The notes beneath the pieces are model-generated. The model made no database searches and was not told where the DNA came from. It saw nothing but the letters and a program-made list of their open reading frames with translations. The position numbers and the translations under genes are program-made. Shown one piece after another: positions 28,931-38,131 of a DNA stretch of 48,795 nt. The stretch's first letter is position 1. Every line of letters starts with the position of its first letter. Source of the stretch: Candidatus Zipacnadia bacterium (GTDB lineage: Bacteria; Armatimonadota; Zipacnadia; Zipacnadales; UBA11051); NCBI GenBank assembly GCA_029821145.1, contig JALGTY010000001.1, forward strand, positions 1-48,795, in the 5' to 3' direction.

Positions 28931-30117
28931 TTGGTGCCCTGGTGCTTGATGAGGATGAATTCGAGGGCTCGAGTCTCACCTGCGGCCAACGGACCGGACC
29001 ACAATAGCGGCTCATCTTCTTCCGCGATCGGCGCCGCAGGCGGCTTGGGCTTGATCTCCCACGTGCTGAGCAACTCCTGATAAACCGCCATCTCCACATC
29101 CGCGCCGGTGTGGTTGGTGACAGTCAGCCGGTGTTGTTCGATAATGTCCATGCCGCTGACCCGGCCCAGCTTGTCGAGCGCGAGCCGGTCTTTGCGCGAA
29201 GCCAGAACGCTGTGCTCGACGACAATGTCCGGCTCCACACCGACATCAAGCAGCATGTATGCCTCGGTGCCGGCAGCATCCTCCTGCCCCACCTGGGCGC
29301 GCCATTTCGTGACCACCGCCGGCACCCGGTTGGACGTCTCGCCCGGGCCAGGGAAGAAGAGCTCCATCGGCGCCTCGGGCAAGCTCAGCAGGTACAGGCG
29401 CTGTGAACTGCCCGGCTCAGCGGGGATCATCAGCAGCTTGTGAACCGCCTTGCCGTACACTCTCGGGTCATACACGTGCCGCAGGTGCACCGGCTGGGCC
29501 TCGTAAATGTAGGCCGAGCCCGCAGCAGTCACCAGCGGCCATTGCTTCGACCATCCGGCTGGCAGGTCGAGGCCCTCATCGCGCACCCGCAACTCGCGGC
29601 TGTCCTCGCCGCCGCCGAGCGCCAGAAGAAAGCTCGCCGCTTCGAGGTCCAGGCCGCTGTCGTTGGTAATGGCGATCTCAGCCTGCAGGTTGATGCTGCC
29701 GCGGTCGGGGACTTTGCGGTTCTGCTCGTAAGTGAGCCGGTACAGCGGCTGCCACTTCAGGCCCTCCAGCCCGTAGGAGATAACGGTAGGCCCGGGGCTC
29801 TGCGCGGTCCCCTGCAGCTCCCAGACCAGGCAATTGTCCTTGCCGGCGGGACGGTAGCTGCGCGCCACTGTCAGGCCCGGCGGCGGCGCGATCTGGATGC
29901 TGTCGGCGACGATCTTGGCCTGCCCATAAGAAAACACCACCGACTTGACCTGGCCGGAATAGTCAATGCCTCGGAGGTCCCGCACCAGCGCCCGCGAGGA
30001 GCCGGGCGTCAGGGTGATCTCCATTCCCGCCCTGCCGGCGGCCTGCTGCAACTCGACGGCGAAGCTACCCACACATAATGCCAGCCCACACAGCGCACAA
30101 ACGGTGGCTCTGAGCAT
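28924..30117 (-). CDS. exported DUF4139-like protein
   Basis: Signal peptide; YGLEGLKWQPLYRLTYEQNRK...LQAEIAITNDSGLDLEAASFLLALGG; AGGAGA before ATG 30117. Confidence 0.7.
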   Translation of the reverse strand: MLRATVCALCGLALCVGSFAVELQQAAGRAGMEITLTPGSSRALVRDLRGIDYSGQVKSVVFSYGQAKIVADSIQIAPPPGLTVARSYRPAGKDNCLVWELQGTAQSPGPTVISYGLEGLKWQPLYRLTYEQNRKVPDRGSINLQAEIAITNDSGLDLEAASFLLALGGGEDSRELRVRDEGLDLPAGWSKQWPLVTAAGSAYIYEAQPVHLRHVYDPRVYGKAVHKLLMIPAEPGSSQRLYLLSLPEAPMELFFPGPGETSNRVPAVVTKWRAQVGQEDAAGTEAYMLLDVGVEPDIVVEHSVLASRKDRLALDKLGRVSGMDIIEQHRLTVTNHTGADVEMAVYQELLSTWEIKPKPPAAPIAEEDEPLLWSGPLAAGETRALEFILIKHQGTNA

Positions 30118-30204
30118 GTCAATTTCTCCTTCATAGGCAACCCTGACATCGCAAGCGTATCGTTGAGGAAGGTTCCTGCCGCAAGAGGCCTTCTCCTGCA
30201 AGTG

Positions 30205-30249
30205 AACCCAAAAATCAGCAAGCCGCCAGGCGAATGCCTGGCGGCTTGC
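30205..30249 (-). terminator. strong intrinsic terminator (minus strand) downstream of the TPR/ABC operon
   Basis: gcaagccgccaggc-gaat-gcctggcggcttgc, 14-bp perfect stem; minus strand continues TGATTTTTGGG. Confidence 0.75.
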
Positions 30250-30259
30250 ATTTACTTTT

Positions 30260-30461
30260 CGCGTAGGCCAGGCTTGTCGGCCTGGCACGCGGGGATAAAC
30301 CGGAACGATCTCGGGCTGGAAGCTGAGAATGCTTGCCCTTCGACAAGCTCAGGGCAAGTACATTCTCACCTGAGCTTTGCCAACACCACAAAGCTCAGGC
30401 CGAGCTACGCGTTCATAAATGGTGCGGGCTAAGAAAACCTGACCCACGCCAGAGCGTGGGT
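30260..30461. repeat. cluster of four intergenic inverted repeats
   Basis: cgcgtaggccaggc/gcctggcacgcg; gagaatgcttgccct/agggcaagtacattctc; tgagcttt/aaagctca; acccacgc/gcgtgggt. Confidence 0.7.
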
Positions 30462-30487
30462 GCCCAGGCGCTGGCAAGTAATCCAGC

Positions 30488-31537
30488 TTACCGCGACAGC
30501 TTGTCTCGGCCCGGCATGCTTACCTTGAGGTCCTTGCCGACCTTCTGCATGTACAAATACTGCGCGGTGTCCTCGGTCTCTATGCCCAGCTCGTGGGCCA
30601 GCTCGACGGCCTTGTTCTGGGCCAGGAAGTCCAGTTGCGAGATGTCGCCGGCCAGCTTCCACGTGTCATAGGCCAGCCGGAGCTTGCCGGCCCGCTCGGC
30701 AATGTGGCCCTTCACGTGCAGGCCGAGGCTGCTGTTGGGCTTGGCCAGCAGGTACTCGTTGATGGCCTCCAGCGCCTCGTCATACTTGCCCTGCTCGGCC
30801 AGATACCACGGCCATAAATACCGTTCGCGGATGGTGAGGGTCGCGCCCTTGGCGGTGTGATCCTGGGGATCGCGCTTGAGACAATAGTCATAGGCATCCA
30901 GGGACCTGGGCACATCAGGCATGCGCTCGTAGGCGTGGCCGACCAGGCGATCCACATACTCGGGATGCGGGTAGCGCATCGCCGCTTTGAACCACTTGTT
31001 AGCCTCCTCGAAGTCCTCGACCTTGTCGAAATAGGTCCAGCCGAGCTCCATATACAGGTCGTAGCGGTTCGGGTTCCAGGATACGCCTTCCCTGAGACAG
31101 TCAACACCCATCTGCAGATACTTGGCGCGCAGTTCGGGATCGTCGGTCTCCACGTACAGGTTGTAGGCCAGGTGCCAGGCAGTTACGCGCCACGGCTCCA
31201 GCCAGTGCGGATCGAGCAGTGTAACCAGGCGCATCAGCCACAGCGACTTGGCCTGCAACGCCTCGCCCTTGTGCCAGTACTCATGCGTCTTCATCCACAG
31301 CATGGTTGCGGCAACCTCGCGGAAGCCGCCCAGCGCCGCGCCGACGATGACACCAGTGACGCCGGTGACGGCAAGTTCCGTATCACCGGCCGCACCACGC
31401 GCAGCGATCTGGAACCACGGTGTCGGCTGCTGCAGGCCGAGTATAAGCCGGTTGTACTCGACACTGCGATCCAACGGCTGAATGGCAACTATCAGAGCTA
31501 TGACTGCCAGCCAGCCGATAATTCTGTATGGCTTCAT
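30488..31537 (-). CDS. TPR-like protein with N-terminal TM, in ABC-transporter operon
   Basis: N-terminal TM; helical repeats (YDLYMELGWTYFDKVEDFEEANKWFKAAMRYPHP); AGGAGA before ATG 31537. Confidence 0.7.
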   Translation of the reverse strand: MKPYRIIGWLAVIALIVAIQPLDRSVEYNRLILGLQQPTPWFQIAARGAAGDTELAVTGVTGVIVGAALGGFREVAATMLWMKTHEYWHKGEALQAKSLWLMRLVTLLDPHWLEPWRVTAWHLAYNLYVETDDPELRAKYLQMGVDCLREGVSWNPNRYDLYMELGWTYFDKVEDFEEANKWFKAAMRYPHPEYVDRLVGHAYERMPDVPRSLDAYDYCLKRDPQDHTAKGATLTIRERYLWPWYLAEQGKYDEALEAINEYLLAKPNSSLGLHVKGHIAERAGKLRLAYDTWKLAGDISQLDFLAQNKAVELAHELGIETEDTAQYLYMQKVGKDLKVSMPGRDKLSR

Positions 31538-31553
31538 GCCGGATAGCTCTCCT

Positions 31554-32369
31554 TTAGACCTCCCGCTCGTTGAATACGAGATACCCAATCAGCAGGACTA
31601 CGACCAAGTACGCAGCGCCTTGGCCCATGGTTTGGAACATCGTGGCCCAGGGCGTGTGAGTGCCCTGCAGTATGGCCTCGCGGATGTCGAATATTTCAAA
31701 GTGCGGCAGCACCCGGTATAGAGTGCCAAGGAGGATTTGAGCAATCCGCGATGCGCCGCGCTCGGGGTCGGAAAGCTGCTGGAAGAAGTCGCTCATCTGG
31801 CCGACGAAGTAGATGACAAAGGTAAAGATGACCGACAGGACCCACGAAAACAGCGTCGAAGCGACTACCGCGATGCCCAGTACGAGCCAGACCTCGAAAA
31901 ACGCCAGGACAATGGCCTTGGCGATATTGGAATACATCGCCGCGAAGATGAAGGCGTCTTCGGGCTTGGCAGCAGCGAATTGCGGGGCCTTGATCGCGAA
32001 GACGATGTAGAAGGCGATGCCCATGAGCGCCAGGTTCACCGCGATCGTGGCAACCCCGCCGAGGAATTTGCCAAAGACAAACTGTGCGCGGCTGACGGGC
32101 TTGGCCAATATGGTGTGGATAGTCCTGCGCTCGATCTCGTCAGGTATCAGCCGCGTGCCCATGAAGACAGCAATCAGCATCCCGAAGAAGCGAATGGAGC
32201 CCAAGCCGATGTCAATAATCATCTGGAGCTCGGCACCGGGCTGCAGATAGGCGAAGACCCACGAGGAGCCGATAATGAGAATGGCGAAGAGCAGAATTCC
32301 ATTGAGGAATCGTCGCCGCCATGCCTCGTGAAAGGTGGCTCTTGCTACTCGGAGAATGGGACGCATCAT
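31554..32369 (-). CDS. ABC-2-type transporter permease
   Basis: Six hydrophobic segments, MGTRLIPDEIERRTIHTILAKPVSRAQFVFGKFLGG motif; start overlaps ATPase stop. Confidence 0.87.
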   Translation of the reverse strand: MMRPILRVARATFHEAWRRRFLNGILLFAILIIGSSWVFAYLQPGAELQMIIDIGLGSIRFFGMLIAVFMGTRLIPDEIERRTIHTILAKPVSRAQFVFGKFLGGVATIAVNLALMGIAFYIVFAIKAPQFAAAKPEDAFIFAAMYSNIAKAIVLAFFEVWLVLGIAVVASTLFSWVLSVIFTFVIYFVGQMSDFFQQLSDPERGASRIAQILLGTLYRVLPHFEIFDIREAILQGTHTPWATMFQTMGQGAAYLVVVLLIGYLVFNEREV

Positions 32370-33283
32370 TTCTCGCCTCCCACGGCTTCAATGAAGACTT
32401 CTTCAAGGGTACGATGGTGAGGACCGAGTTCTTCGATCACCGCACCGGCGGCCGAGGCCTCCTGGGCCGCGGCCAAAGCGGCACTCTGATCGGTGAAGTA
32501 GGCTTCAAAGTGGCTGCCCACGACCTCGGTGCGCTGTGCTGATGCCTGGAGCTTCTGGTGCAACTCCTCGGATGAATTGGAAAGCAGCAGCCGGCACTGG
32601 TTCTCGACCCGCAACAGGTCCTCGACGGCACCGCTCTGACACATCTCGCCGCGGTCGAGGATCACAACCCGGTCGCACAGTGGTTCCATATCCTTGAGCA
32701 GGTGACTGCACAGGAATATGGTCTTACCCCGGTCGCGCAGCTGCATTATCAACTCGTGCATCTCCATGGCACCGATCGGGTCAAGGCCGGAGGTCAGCTC
32801 GTCGAGGAAGAGCAGATCGGGATCGTTGATCATAGCCTGGGCCGCTCCAATGCGCTGGCGCATGCCACGGGAATAGTCGCGCACGCGGATGAAACGCCGG
32901 TCCCACATGCCGACGAGGTGCAGCAACTCCTCGATGCGCGCCTCCAGTCGGCTCCCGCCCATGCCAAAAAGCGTGCCGTAGAAGCTGAGCAACTCGATAC
33001 CGTTGAGGTGCTCGTAAAAATACGGTCCCTCAGGGAGGAACCCGATGCGTTCTTTGGTGGCGTTGCTGCCCAGCGGGTAACCGAAGATCTGTCCGCTGCC
33101 ACTGGTGGGGAAAACGAGGCCGAGCAGAAGCTTGAGTGTGGTGGTCTTTCCCGAGCCGTTGGGGCCCAATAGGCCGAAAATCTGCCCCTCTTCAACTTCA
33201 AGTGACAGATCAATCAGACCCACCGGTCGCCCGGTCGCATCGCGTGAGTAGATCTTGGAAAGGTTCTCGGTATTGATAGCCAA
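32366..33283 (-). CDS. ABC transporter ATP-binding protein (probable TTG start at 33283)
   Basis: Walker A GPNGSGKTT, signature YSRGMRQRIGAAQAM, Walker B LLFLDELTSGLDP. Confidence 0.93.
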   Translation of the reverse strand: MAINTENLSKIYSRDATGRPVGLIDLSLEVEEGQIFGLLGPNGSGKTTTLKLLLGLVFPTSGSGQIFGYPLGSNATKERIGFLPEGPYFYEHLNGIELLSFYGTLFGMGGSRLEARIEELLHLVGMWDRRFIRVRDYSRGMRQRIGAAQAMINDPDLLFLDELTSGLDPIGAMEMHELIMQLRDRGKTIFLCSHLLKDMEPLCDRVVILDRGEMCQSGAVEDLLRVENQCRLLLSNSSEELHQKLQASAQRTEVVGSHFEAYFTDQSAALAAAQEASAAGAVIEELGPHHRTLEEVFIEAVGGEK

Positions 33284-33557
33284 GCTTATGGCGAAACACC
33301 TCCCGGCGGCCCGGGCGAACTTCCCCGGCCGCTTCACGATTGCCAATCAAGCGGCAGGATTCCTGCCACTAATCCAAACGCGAAAATGCGTAGCAGTAGT
33401 TCCCGGCCACGCATTATAGCAGAAAAATCTTTGAGAGGCTACCGTTGTACTTGAAATCATTGGGTGTGGAGATTGCCGATGTCGGAAGTTGGGTGCTGGG
33501 CCGCACTGAACGGGGACAGTCTCTCGGAAAGGCTACGGTACCCTCACCCCCGACCTC

Positions 33558-33578
33558 ACCCACTCCTTCGGAGTGGGT
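33558..33578. repeat. intergenic hairpin acccactcc-ttc-ggagtgggt
   Basis: 9-bp perfect stem within CCCTCACCCCCGACC...GGGAGAGGGGAG context. Confidence 0.55.
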
Positions 33579-33691
33579 ACCCGCCGCAGGGAGAGGGGAG
33601 CAAGGCAACGACAGACGGCAGGTGCGCGGCATGGACTGCACAGGCTCAAGGTCCGCTTTGCGCCCTTCCAAAGAAAAAGGCAAAATAATGC

Positions 33692-33720
33692 TTGACATGG
33701 GCTGGGGTGTTGTCTATACT
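33692..33720 (+). promoter_or_regulatory. near-consensus sigma70 promoter TTGACA-N17-TATACT
   Basis: TTGACA 33692-33697, 17-nt spacer, TATACT 33715-33720. Confidence 0.85.
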
Positions 33721-33726
33721 GCGTAC

Positions 33727-33942
33727 AGGGTTGTATAGGAATAGTGGCTGCAGCCTAAACATAGCTTCACTCGCAGCACCCCACCCTAGTCTGCATCTTA
33801 GCTCGAAAAAGTCGCCCCCTTGACTTGCGCCCAGGCTAAGAGCAGACATGTGCCGCCCGACACCGTAACCAACTACGCAGGCAGGGCGGACGAAGTGCAG
33901 CCCGCCGGGCTTCTCCCACAGCCCGGCGGGTGTTGTCTTTTA
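33727..33942 (+). ncRNA. candidate structured small RNA of unassigned family, about 215 nt
   Basis: Strong promoter, nested hairpin 33789-33847, ccgccc/gggcgg pairing 33853-33889, intrinsic terminator 33901-33942, no convincing ORF. Confidence 0.6.
33901..33942 (+). terminator. intrinsic terminator of candidate ncRNA
   Basis: cccgccgggc-ttctcccaca-gcccggcggg perfect 10-bp stem then TGTTGTCTTTTATT. Confidence 0.8.
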
Positions 33943-34124
33943 TTGGTTGAGCCGACATAGCTAGTGCTACTGCGGTGAAGTCGGCTCATGGCAGCGGGCC
34001 GTGCTCAGCGCTCGACCGACCTCTCCGGAAGGCAACGGCGACGCAGGCTGGAAGGCCTAAGCCACGCGAGGCACCGGTTCGGGCTGCCCTTTGACTTCGC
34101 ACTCGCATCCCTCATGCTCATACT

Positions 34125-34154
34125 TTGCCCCCGCAACACATTCTGTGGTACAAT
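34125..34154 (+). promoter_or_regulatory. probable sigma70 promoter TTGCCC-N18-TACAAT
   Basis: Located about 78 nt before ATG 34232. Confidence 0.5.
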
Positions 34155-34231
34155 GAGGCATTATTCCCATTAGGTACGCGACCGCTTGTTAGTACAGAAA
34201 CATACCGAGTGTATCGGAGGTAGTTTGCCGC

Positions 34232-36115
34232 ATGTTGAATGAGGAAGAGATGGCCAGGCGGTACTTAGCCGATCTGCTGTTCGATATGCTCATTTACTGC
34301 CCTGGGCCTACCAGAAGCAAAGAACTGGCGGCGCGGCTGCCAGAAAAGCTCGATATTGCTGCGGAATTCGTTGAAACGGTCCTTACAGAGGCCTTTCGCT
34401 TCGCAACGGTCGGGGGGTCGTACGATATTGCGTACCGGCAGGTACTCCCGCAAAGACCGCTGGGCGGGGCGTTTGAGGCTGTGCTGAGCGGTTGTGGCAG
34501 ACCGATACCAATGGCGCTGTTGACCAGTGAACTGGTGCGTACCAAGAAGGGGAACGTGGCTTTCTTCCAGGAGCTGGTGGCGAGCGCCGTGCAAAGGGGT
34601 CAACTGGGCGAGCTTGACGATGAGTTCATATACCTGCCTGACTGGCTTTTCGTGCCCATGCCCGGCACCGACACTGAGCGGCTGCTATATCTCAACGGTC
34701 TGACTGAGGATACGGACCTCGCCGAGGTCATGGATACTTGCACGAATGAAAAGCTCGGCTCGCGCAGCCTCACTGAAACCGCTTACGCGGTCCTCAAGGC
34801 CGCAGAGCGCTCGCTATCCAATAAGGCGCTGGGCTTTCTGGTCGGGTGCCACCAGGGCGAGAAATACGACCCGGCCGAGTTGCTGCGTCAGATGGTATAT
34901 GATGAGGAGAAACGCTTTGTGTGCGTATCCGGTCCCACCTGGATACTGGGCGAGTGGGTCGCCGATCTGCAAGAGTCGCTGCGCAAGCAGGCACCCAAGG
35001 CTGAGGAGCAGGAGCACGAGGTTGACATCGAGCAGATGCTTGCCAAGGAGATACCCGCTGATAAGCGCTATGAGCTATCCGAGGAAGAGACTGCGGGCGT
35101 AATGGCGCTGGTCGAAAACTCCAAAGCGCCTTTTACTATCGAGCAGATTCTGGCCGATGTCCTTGGCTTGACGCCCAATCAGCGCAAATATCCGCCGGCT
35201 GCGCAGGCACTGGAGCAACTGCTTCTCGTCGTGCAGAGCGTGAAGAAGCTGCAACCGGGCCGTTACCTGCGAACTGCCGCGATACCGTTGTGGGCCAGGG
35301 CAATGCCTGAAGCCCTGCTGCCAGATGAATGGATCGCGAGACTCAGCAAAGAAGGCGAACTTCTTTCGGATGACGTTATTCTGCATCCAGACGGCCTGAC
35401 GCCGGAAGCTCTGGAAGCAGCCGCCGAGCAATACTACGACGATGTCGGCGAGCTCTACGTAGCGCCGGTGGCAGCCGACACCGCGCAGGAGACGCTGACC
35501 TATCCCGTGCTGTATCACCACTACTTGGCCGGCACCATCAAGCTCCGGACAATGGACAGTGACTTTTTCGCCGAGGAAGATTCACTGACGATGGTCAATT
35601 TCCACTGCGATGACCAAGAGCTGCTCGGTTTGTGGCTCAATAAGGATACCGGGCTCATATACGGCCTGGCAGCCTGGTATCAGACGCATCTGCCCCCATC
35701 CGGGGCGCTGCTGACCATCACGAAGGCTGACGCCGCTGGCCGCTACGTGTTGCAGTATGGCGACGAGACCGATGTGCAGACGTATATCGGCAGAGAGAGT
35801 CTGCAGGAGCTGTTGATCTGGCGGGAGCGCTTTAGTCACAGGCCCACCTCACTGAGAGAGCTCATTGAGTTGCTACTCGCCGACGACAAGGGGCTCCCGT
35901 TCAGCCAGTTGTGGGCCCAGCTCAATGTCATCCGCCGCACCACGCGAGCACAGCTTGCCTCGGTGCTGAGCTTCTATCACTGCTTCGGATTCGGCGAGGG
36001 TAATCGCTGGTACCTGGACGCCGACAGGATCGCGGATGGGTATGACTGCGAAAAGCTGCAACATGTCGTGGGGCTTGATGAGCTGTTAGTTGAAGCCGAC
36101 GAGGCTGACGAATAG
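34232..36115 (+). CDS. 627-aa multi-winged-helix-like protein of unknown function
   Basis: GGAGG upstream; several helix-helix-strand units predicted by eye; central beta-rich segment KLRTMDSDFFAEEDSLTMVNFHCDD...LLGLWLNKDTGLIYGLAAWYQTHLPPSGALLTITK. Confidence 0.6.
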   Translation: MLNEEEMARRYLADLLFDMLIYCPGPTRSKELAARLPEKLDIAAEFVETVLTEAFRFATVGGSYDIAYRQVLPQRPLGGAFEAVLSGCGRPIPMALLTSELVRTKKGNVAFFQELVASAVQRGQLGELDDEFIYLPDWLFVPMPGTDTERLLYLNGLTEDTDLAEVMDTCTNEKLGSRSLTETAYAVLKAAERSLSNKALGFLVGCHQGEKYDPAELLRQMVYDEEKRFVCVSGPTWILGEWVADLQESLRKQAPKAEEQEHEVDIEQMLAKEIPADKRYELSEEETAGVMALVENSKAPFTIEQILADVLGLTPNQRKYPPAAQALEQLLLVVQSVKKLQPGRYLRTAAIPLWARAMPEALLPDEWIARLSKEGELLSDDVILHPDGLTPEALEAAAEQYYDDVGELYVAPVAADTAQETLTYPVLYHHYLAGTIKLRTMDSDFFAEEDSLTMVNFHCDDQELLGLWLNKDTGLIYGLAAWYQTHLPPSGALLTITKADAAGRYVLQYGDETDVQTYIGRESLQELLIWRERFSHRPTSLRELIELLLADDKGLPFSQLWAQLNVIRRTTRAQLASVLSFYHCFGFGEGNRWYLDADRIADGYDCEKLQHVVGLDELLVEADEADE

Positions 36116-36154
36116 CTAGCCGTTTAGACCTCGGGTGGCGTCGTTAGTCGTAAT

Positions 36155-36316
36155 GGAAGGGCCTGTCGCAGGAAGCTTCGCTTTGCGAAGCTTTCAAGGC
36201 TGGCCCAGCTGTTGTCGTTGGGCGTTTGGGTATGGGGACCTCGCCAGGATAGCGTCCTACGTGGACCGGCCTCCCAGCGCACCGAACAACGGTGCGCTGT
36301 TCGACGCGGCCCTTCC
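36155..36316. repeat. about 162-bp MITE-like element with terminal inverted repeats and internal hairpins
   Basis: ggaagggcc (36155-36163)/ggcccttcc (36308-36316); internal aagcttcgc/gcgaagctt (36173-36193) and cagcgcacc/ggtgcgctg (36275-36299). Confidence 0.55.
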
Positions 36317-36466
36317 AACAGCACCACAATGTGTAATGGGAAACGCCTGCAAAACTCTATACTCCTTTTACGATTAGAAATCCGCATAACTACAGTGGAA
36401 CTCTGAGCCACGCGTCTGTGAATGGTCGTGGTTAGGGGCAACTTGCGCGATGAAAGAGTGCACGTC

Positions 36467-37972
36467 ATGCCAGAGCAGATAAGGACCCGATTCGCGCCCT
36501 CGCCAACCGGCAGTATGCATGTCGGCAATGCACACACCGCGCTTTTCAACTGGCTGTTCGCGCGCAAGAACGGCGGTGCGGTCGTCTTGCGCATCGAAGA
36601 TACCGACGAACTGCGCTCTACCCCCGAGGCACTCGATGTCATCTACGACGGGCTGAAGTGGCTCGGAATTGACTGGGATGAAGGACCCGACATCGGCGGC
36701 CCCCACGGGCCCTACATTCAGTCGCAGCGCCTTGAGCTGTACGAGCAGAAGGTCAATGAGCTAGTCGAGCAAGGCAAGGCCTACCGCTGCTACTGCACGC
36801 CTGAAGAAGTACAACAGCGGCGCGAGATTATGCGCGCCCAGGGCCTGCCGCCCAAGTACGACGGCAAGTGCAGAACTCTTACGGAAGAAGACTGCGCAAG
36901 ACTGGCCGCCGAAGGTCGGCAGCCTTGCATCCGCTTCAAGATGAAACAGACCGGCAGTACGATCATCAATGACATCATCCAGGGCGAAGTCGTCTATGAC
37001 AACAACCTCTGCGGCGATCCGGTAGTCTTCAAGCAGTCCGGCTTTCCCACCTATCACCTGGCAGTAGTCGTTGACGATGCCGCCATGGACATCACTCACG
37101 TCATCCGTGGGGCGGGGCATCTGCCCAACACGCAGATACACCTGCAGCTTCAAGCGGCGCTGGACCTGCCGCAGCCGCGTTACGCCCATCTGCCGCTTAT
37201 TCTCGGCGAGGACCGCACTAAGCTGTCCAAACGCCACGGCGCGGTCAGCGTGATGGAGTACCAGGAGCTGGGGTATTTGCCTGAGGCGATGCTCAACTTC
37301 CTGGTTCTGCTCGGCTGGTCGCCGGGCGATGAGCAAGAGATAATGCCCCAGGACGAGATCGTCAGCCGCTTCTCACTCGAGGCCTGCAACAAGGCCCCGT
37401 CTGTATTCGACCTGAAGAAGGCCGAATGGATGAATGGTGAGTACATGAAGCAGATGGAGCCGGCTGAGTTGGCCGACCGGGTTCATCCGTGGCTGGTGGC
37501 GGCCGGGCTGATGGAACAGGACCCGTCCGAGAAGCGGCGGCAGTGGCTCATGGATGTCGTTGAGCTGATGCAGGAGCGAGCCAAGCTGCTGAAGACATAC
37601 ACCACGTGGGCGCGCTACTTTTTCACCGACGACTACGAGTATGAGAACCGCGCCCGCAACAAATGGCTCAATAAGGAAGCGACCGTAGATGTGCTGGACC
37701 GGCTTGCCGACGGTTTCGAGACGCTGGACGAGTGGAACGCGGAGACTGTCGAGAGCGTCATCCGCGGGCTGGCCGAGGAAATGGGGCTATCCGCCGGCAA
37801 GGTGATCCACCCCTGCCGTGCCGCTGTCACCGGCACCACCATCGGCCCGAGCCTGTTCCATCTATTGGTGCTGCTGGCGCATGATGATGTCGTGGCTCGC
37901 CTCCGGCGCACCGCCCGGCTTTCCCGCGATGGAAAGCTGGCCCCCACAGGCGACGATGCGGACGAGGAGTAG
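36467..37972 (+). CDS. gltX: glutamyl-tRNA synthetase
   Basis: RFAPSPTGSMHVGNAHTALFNWLFAR (HIGH-type), KLSKRHG (KMSKS-type). Confidence 0.96.
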   Translation: MPEQIRTRFAPSPTGSMHVGNAHTALFNWLFARKNGGAVVLRIEDTDELRSTPEALDVIYDGLKWLGIDWDEGPDIGGPHGPYIQSQRLELYEQKVNELVEQGKAYRCYCTPEEVQQRREIMRAQGLPPKYDGKCRTLTEEDCARLAAEGRQPCIRFKMKQTGSTIINDIIQGEVVYDNNLCGDPVVFKQSGFPTYHLAVVVDDAAMDITHVIRGAGHLPNTQIHLQLQAALDLPQPRYAHLPLILGEDRTKLSKRHGAVSVMEYQELGYLPEAMLNFLVLLGWSPGDEQEIMPQDEIVSRFSLEACNKAPSVFDLKKAEWMNGEYMKQMEPAELADRVHPWLVAAGLMEQDPSEKRRQWLMDVVELMQERAKLLKTYTTWARYFFTDDYEYENRARNKWLNKEATVDVLDRLADGFETLDEWNAETVESVIRGLAEEMGLSAGKVIHPCRAAVTGTTIGPSLFHLLVLLAHDDVVARLRRTARLSRDGKLAPTGDDADEE

Positions 37973-38131
37973 CCTCGCCTCGTTGCTGGACGCTGGTGTC
38001 GGCTTGCAAACCGGACTTGCCAAAGCTATAATTGCTCAAGCTTTCCCGAGGCGCTGCCCGACTCATGCGGCGGGGTTGCGTGGCGGCTACGGTCGAGCCA
38101 CTACTTATATGCAAGAAGGCGCAAGAGTCCC

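Noticed and set aside
36116-36466. possible T-box leader before gltX
   Set aside because: No T-box antiterminator sequence or terminator with T-tract; structure better fits a repeat element.
37973-38131. possible TPP riboswitch before thiC
   Set aside because: No TPP consensus elements found; only a minor aaagct/agcttt inverted repeat.
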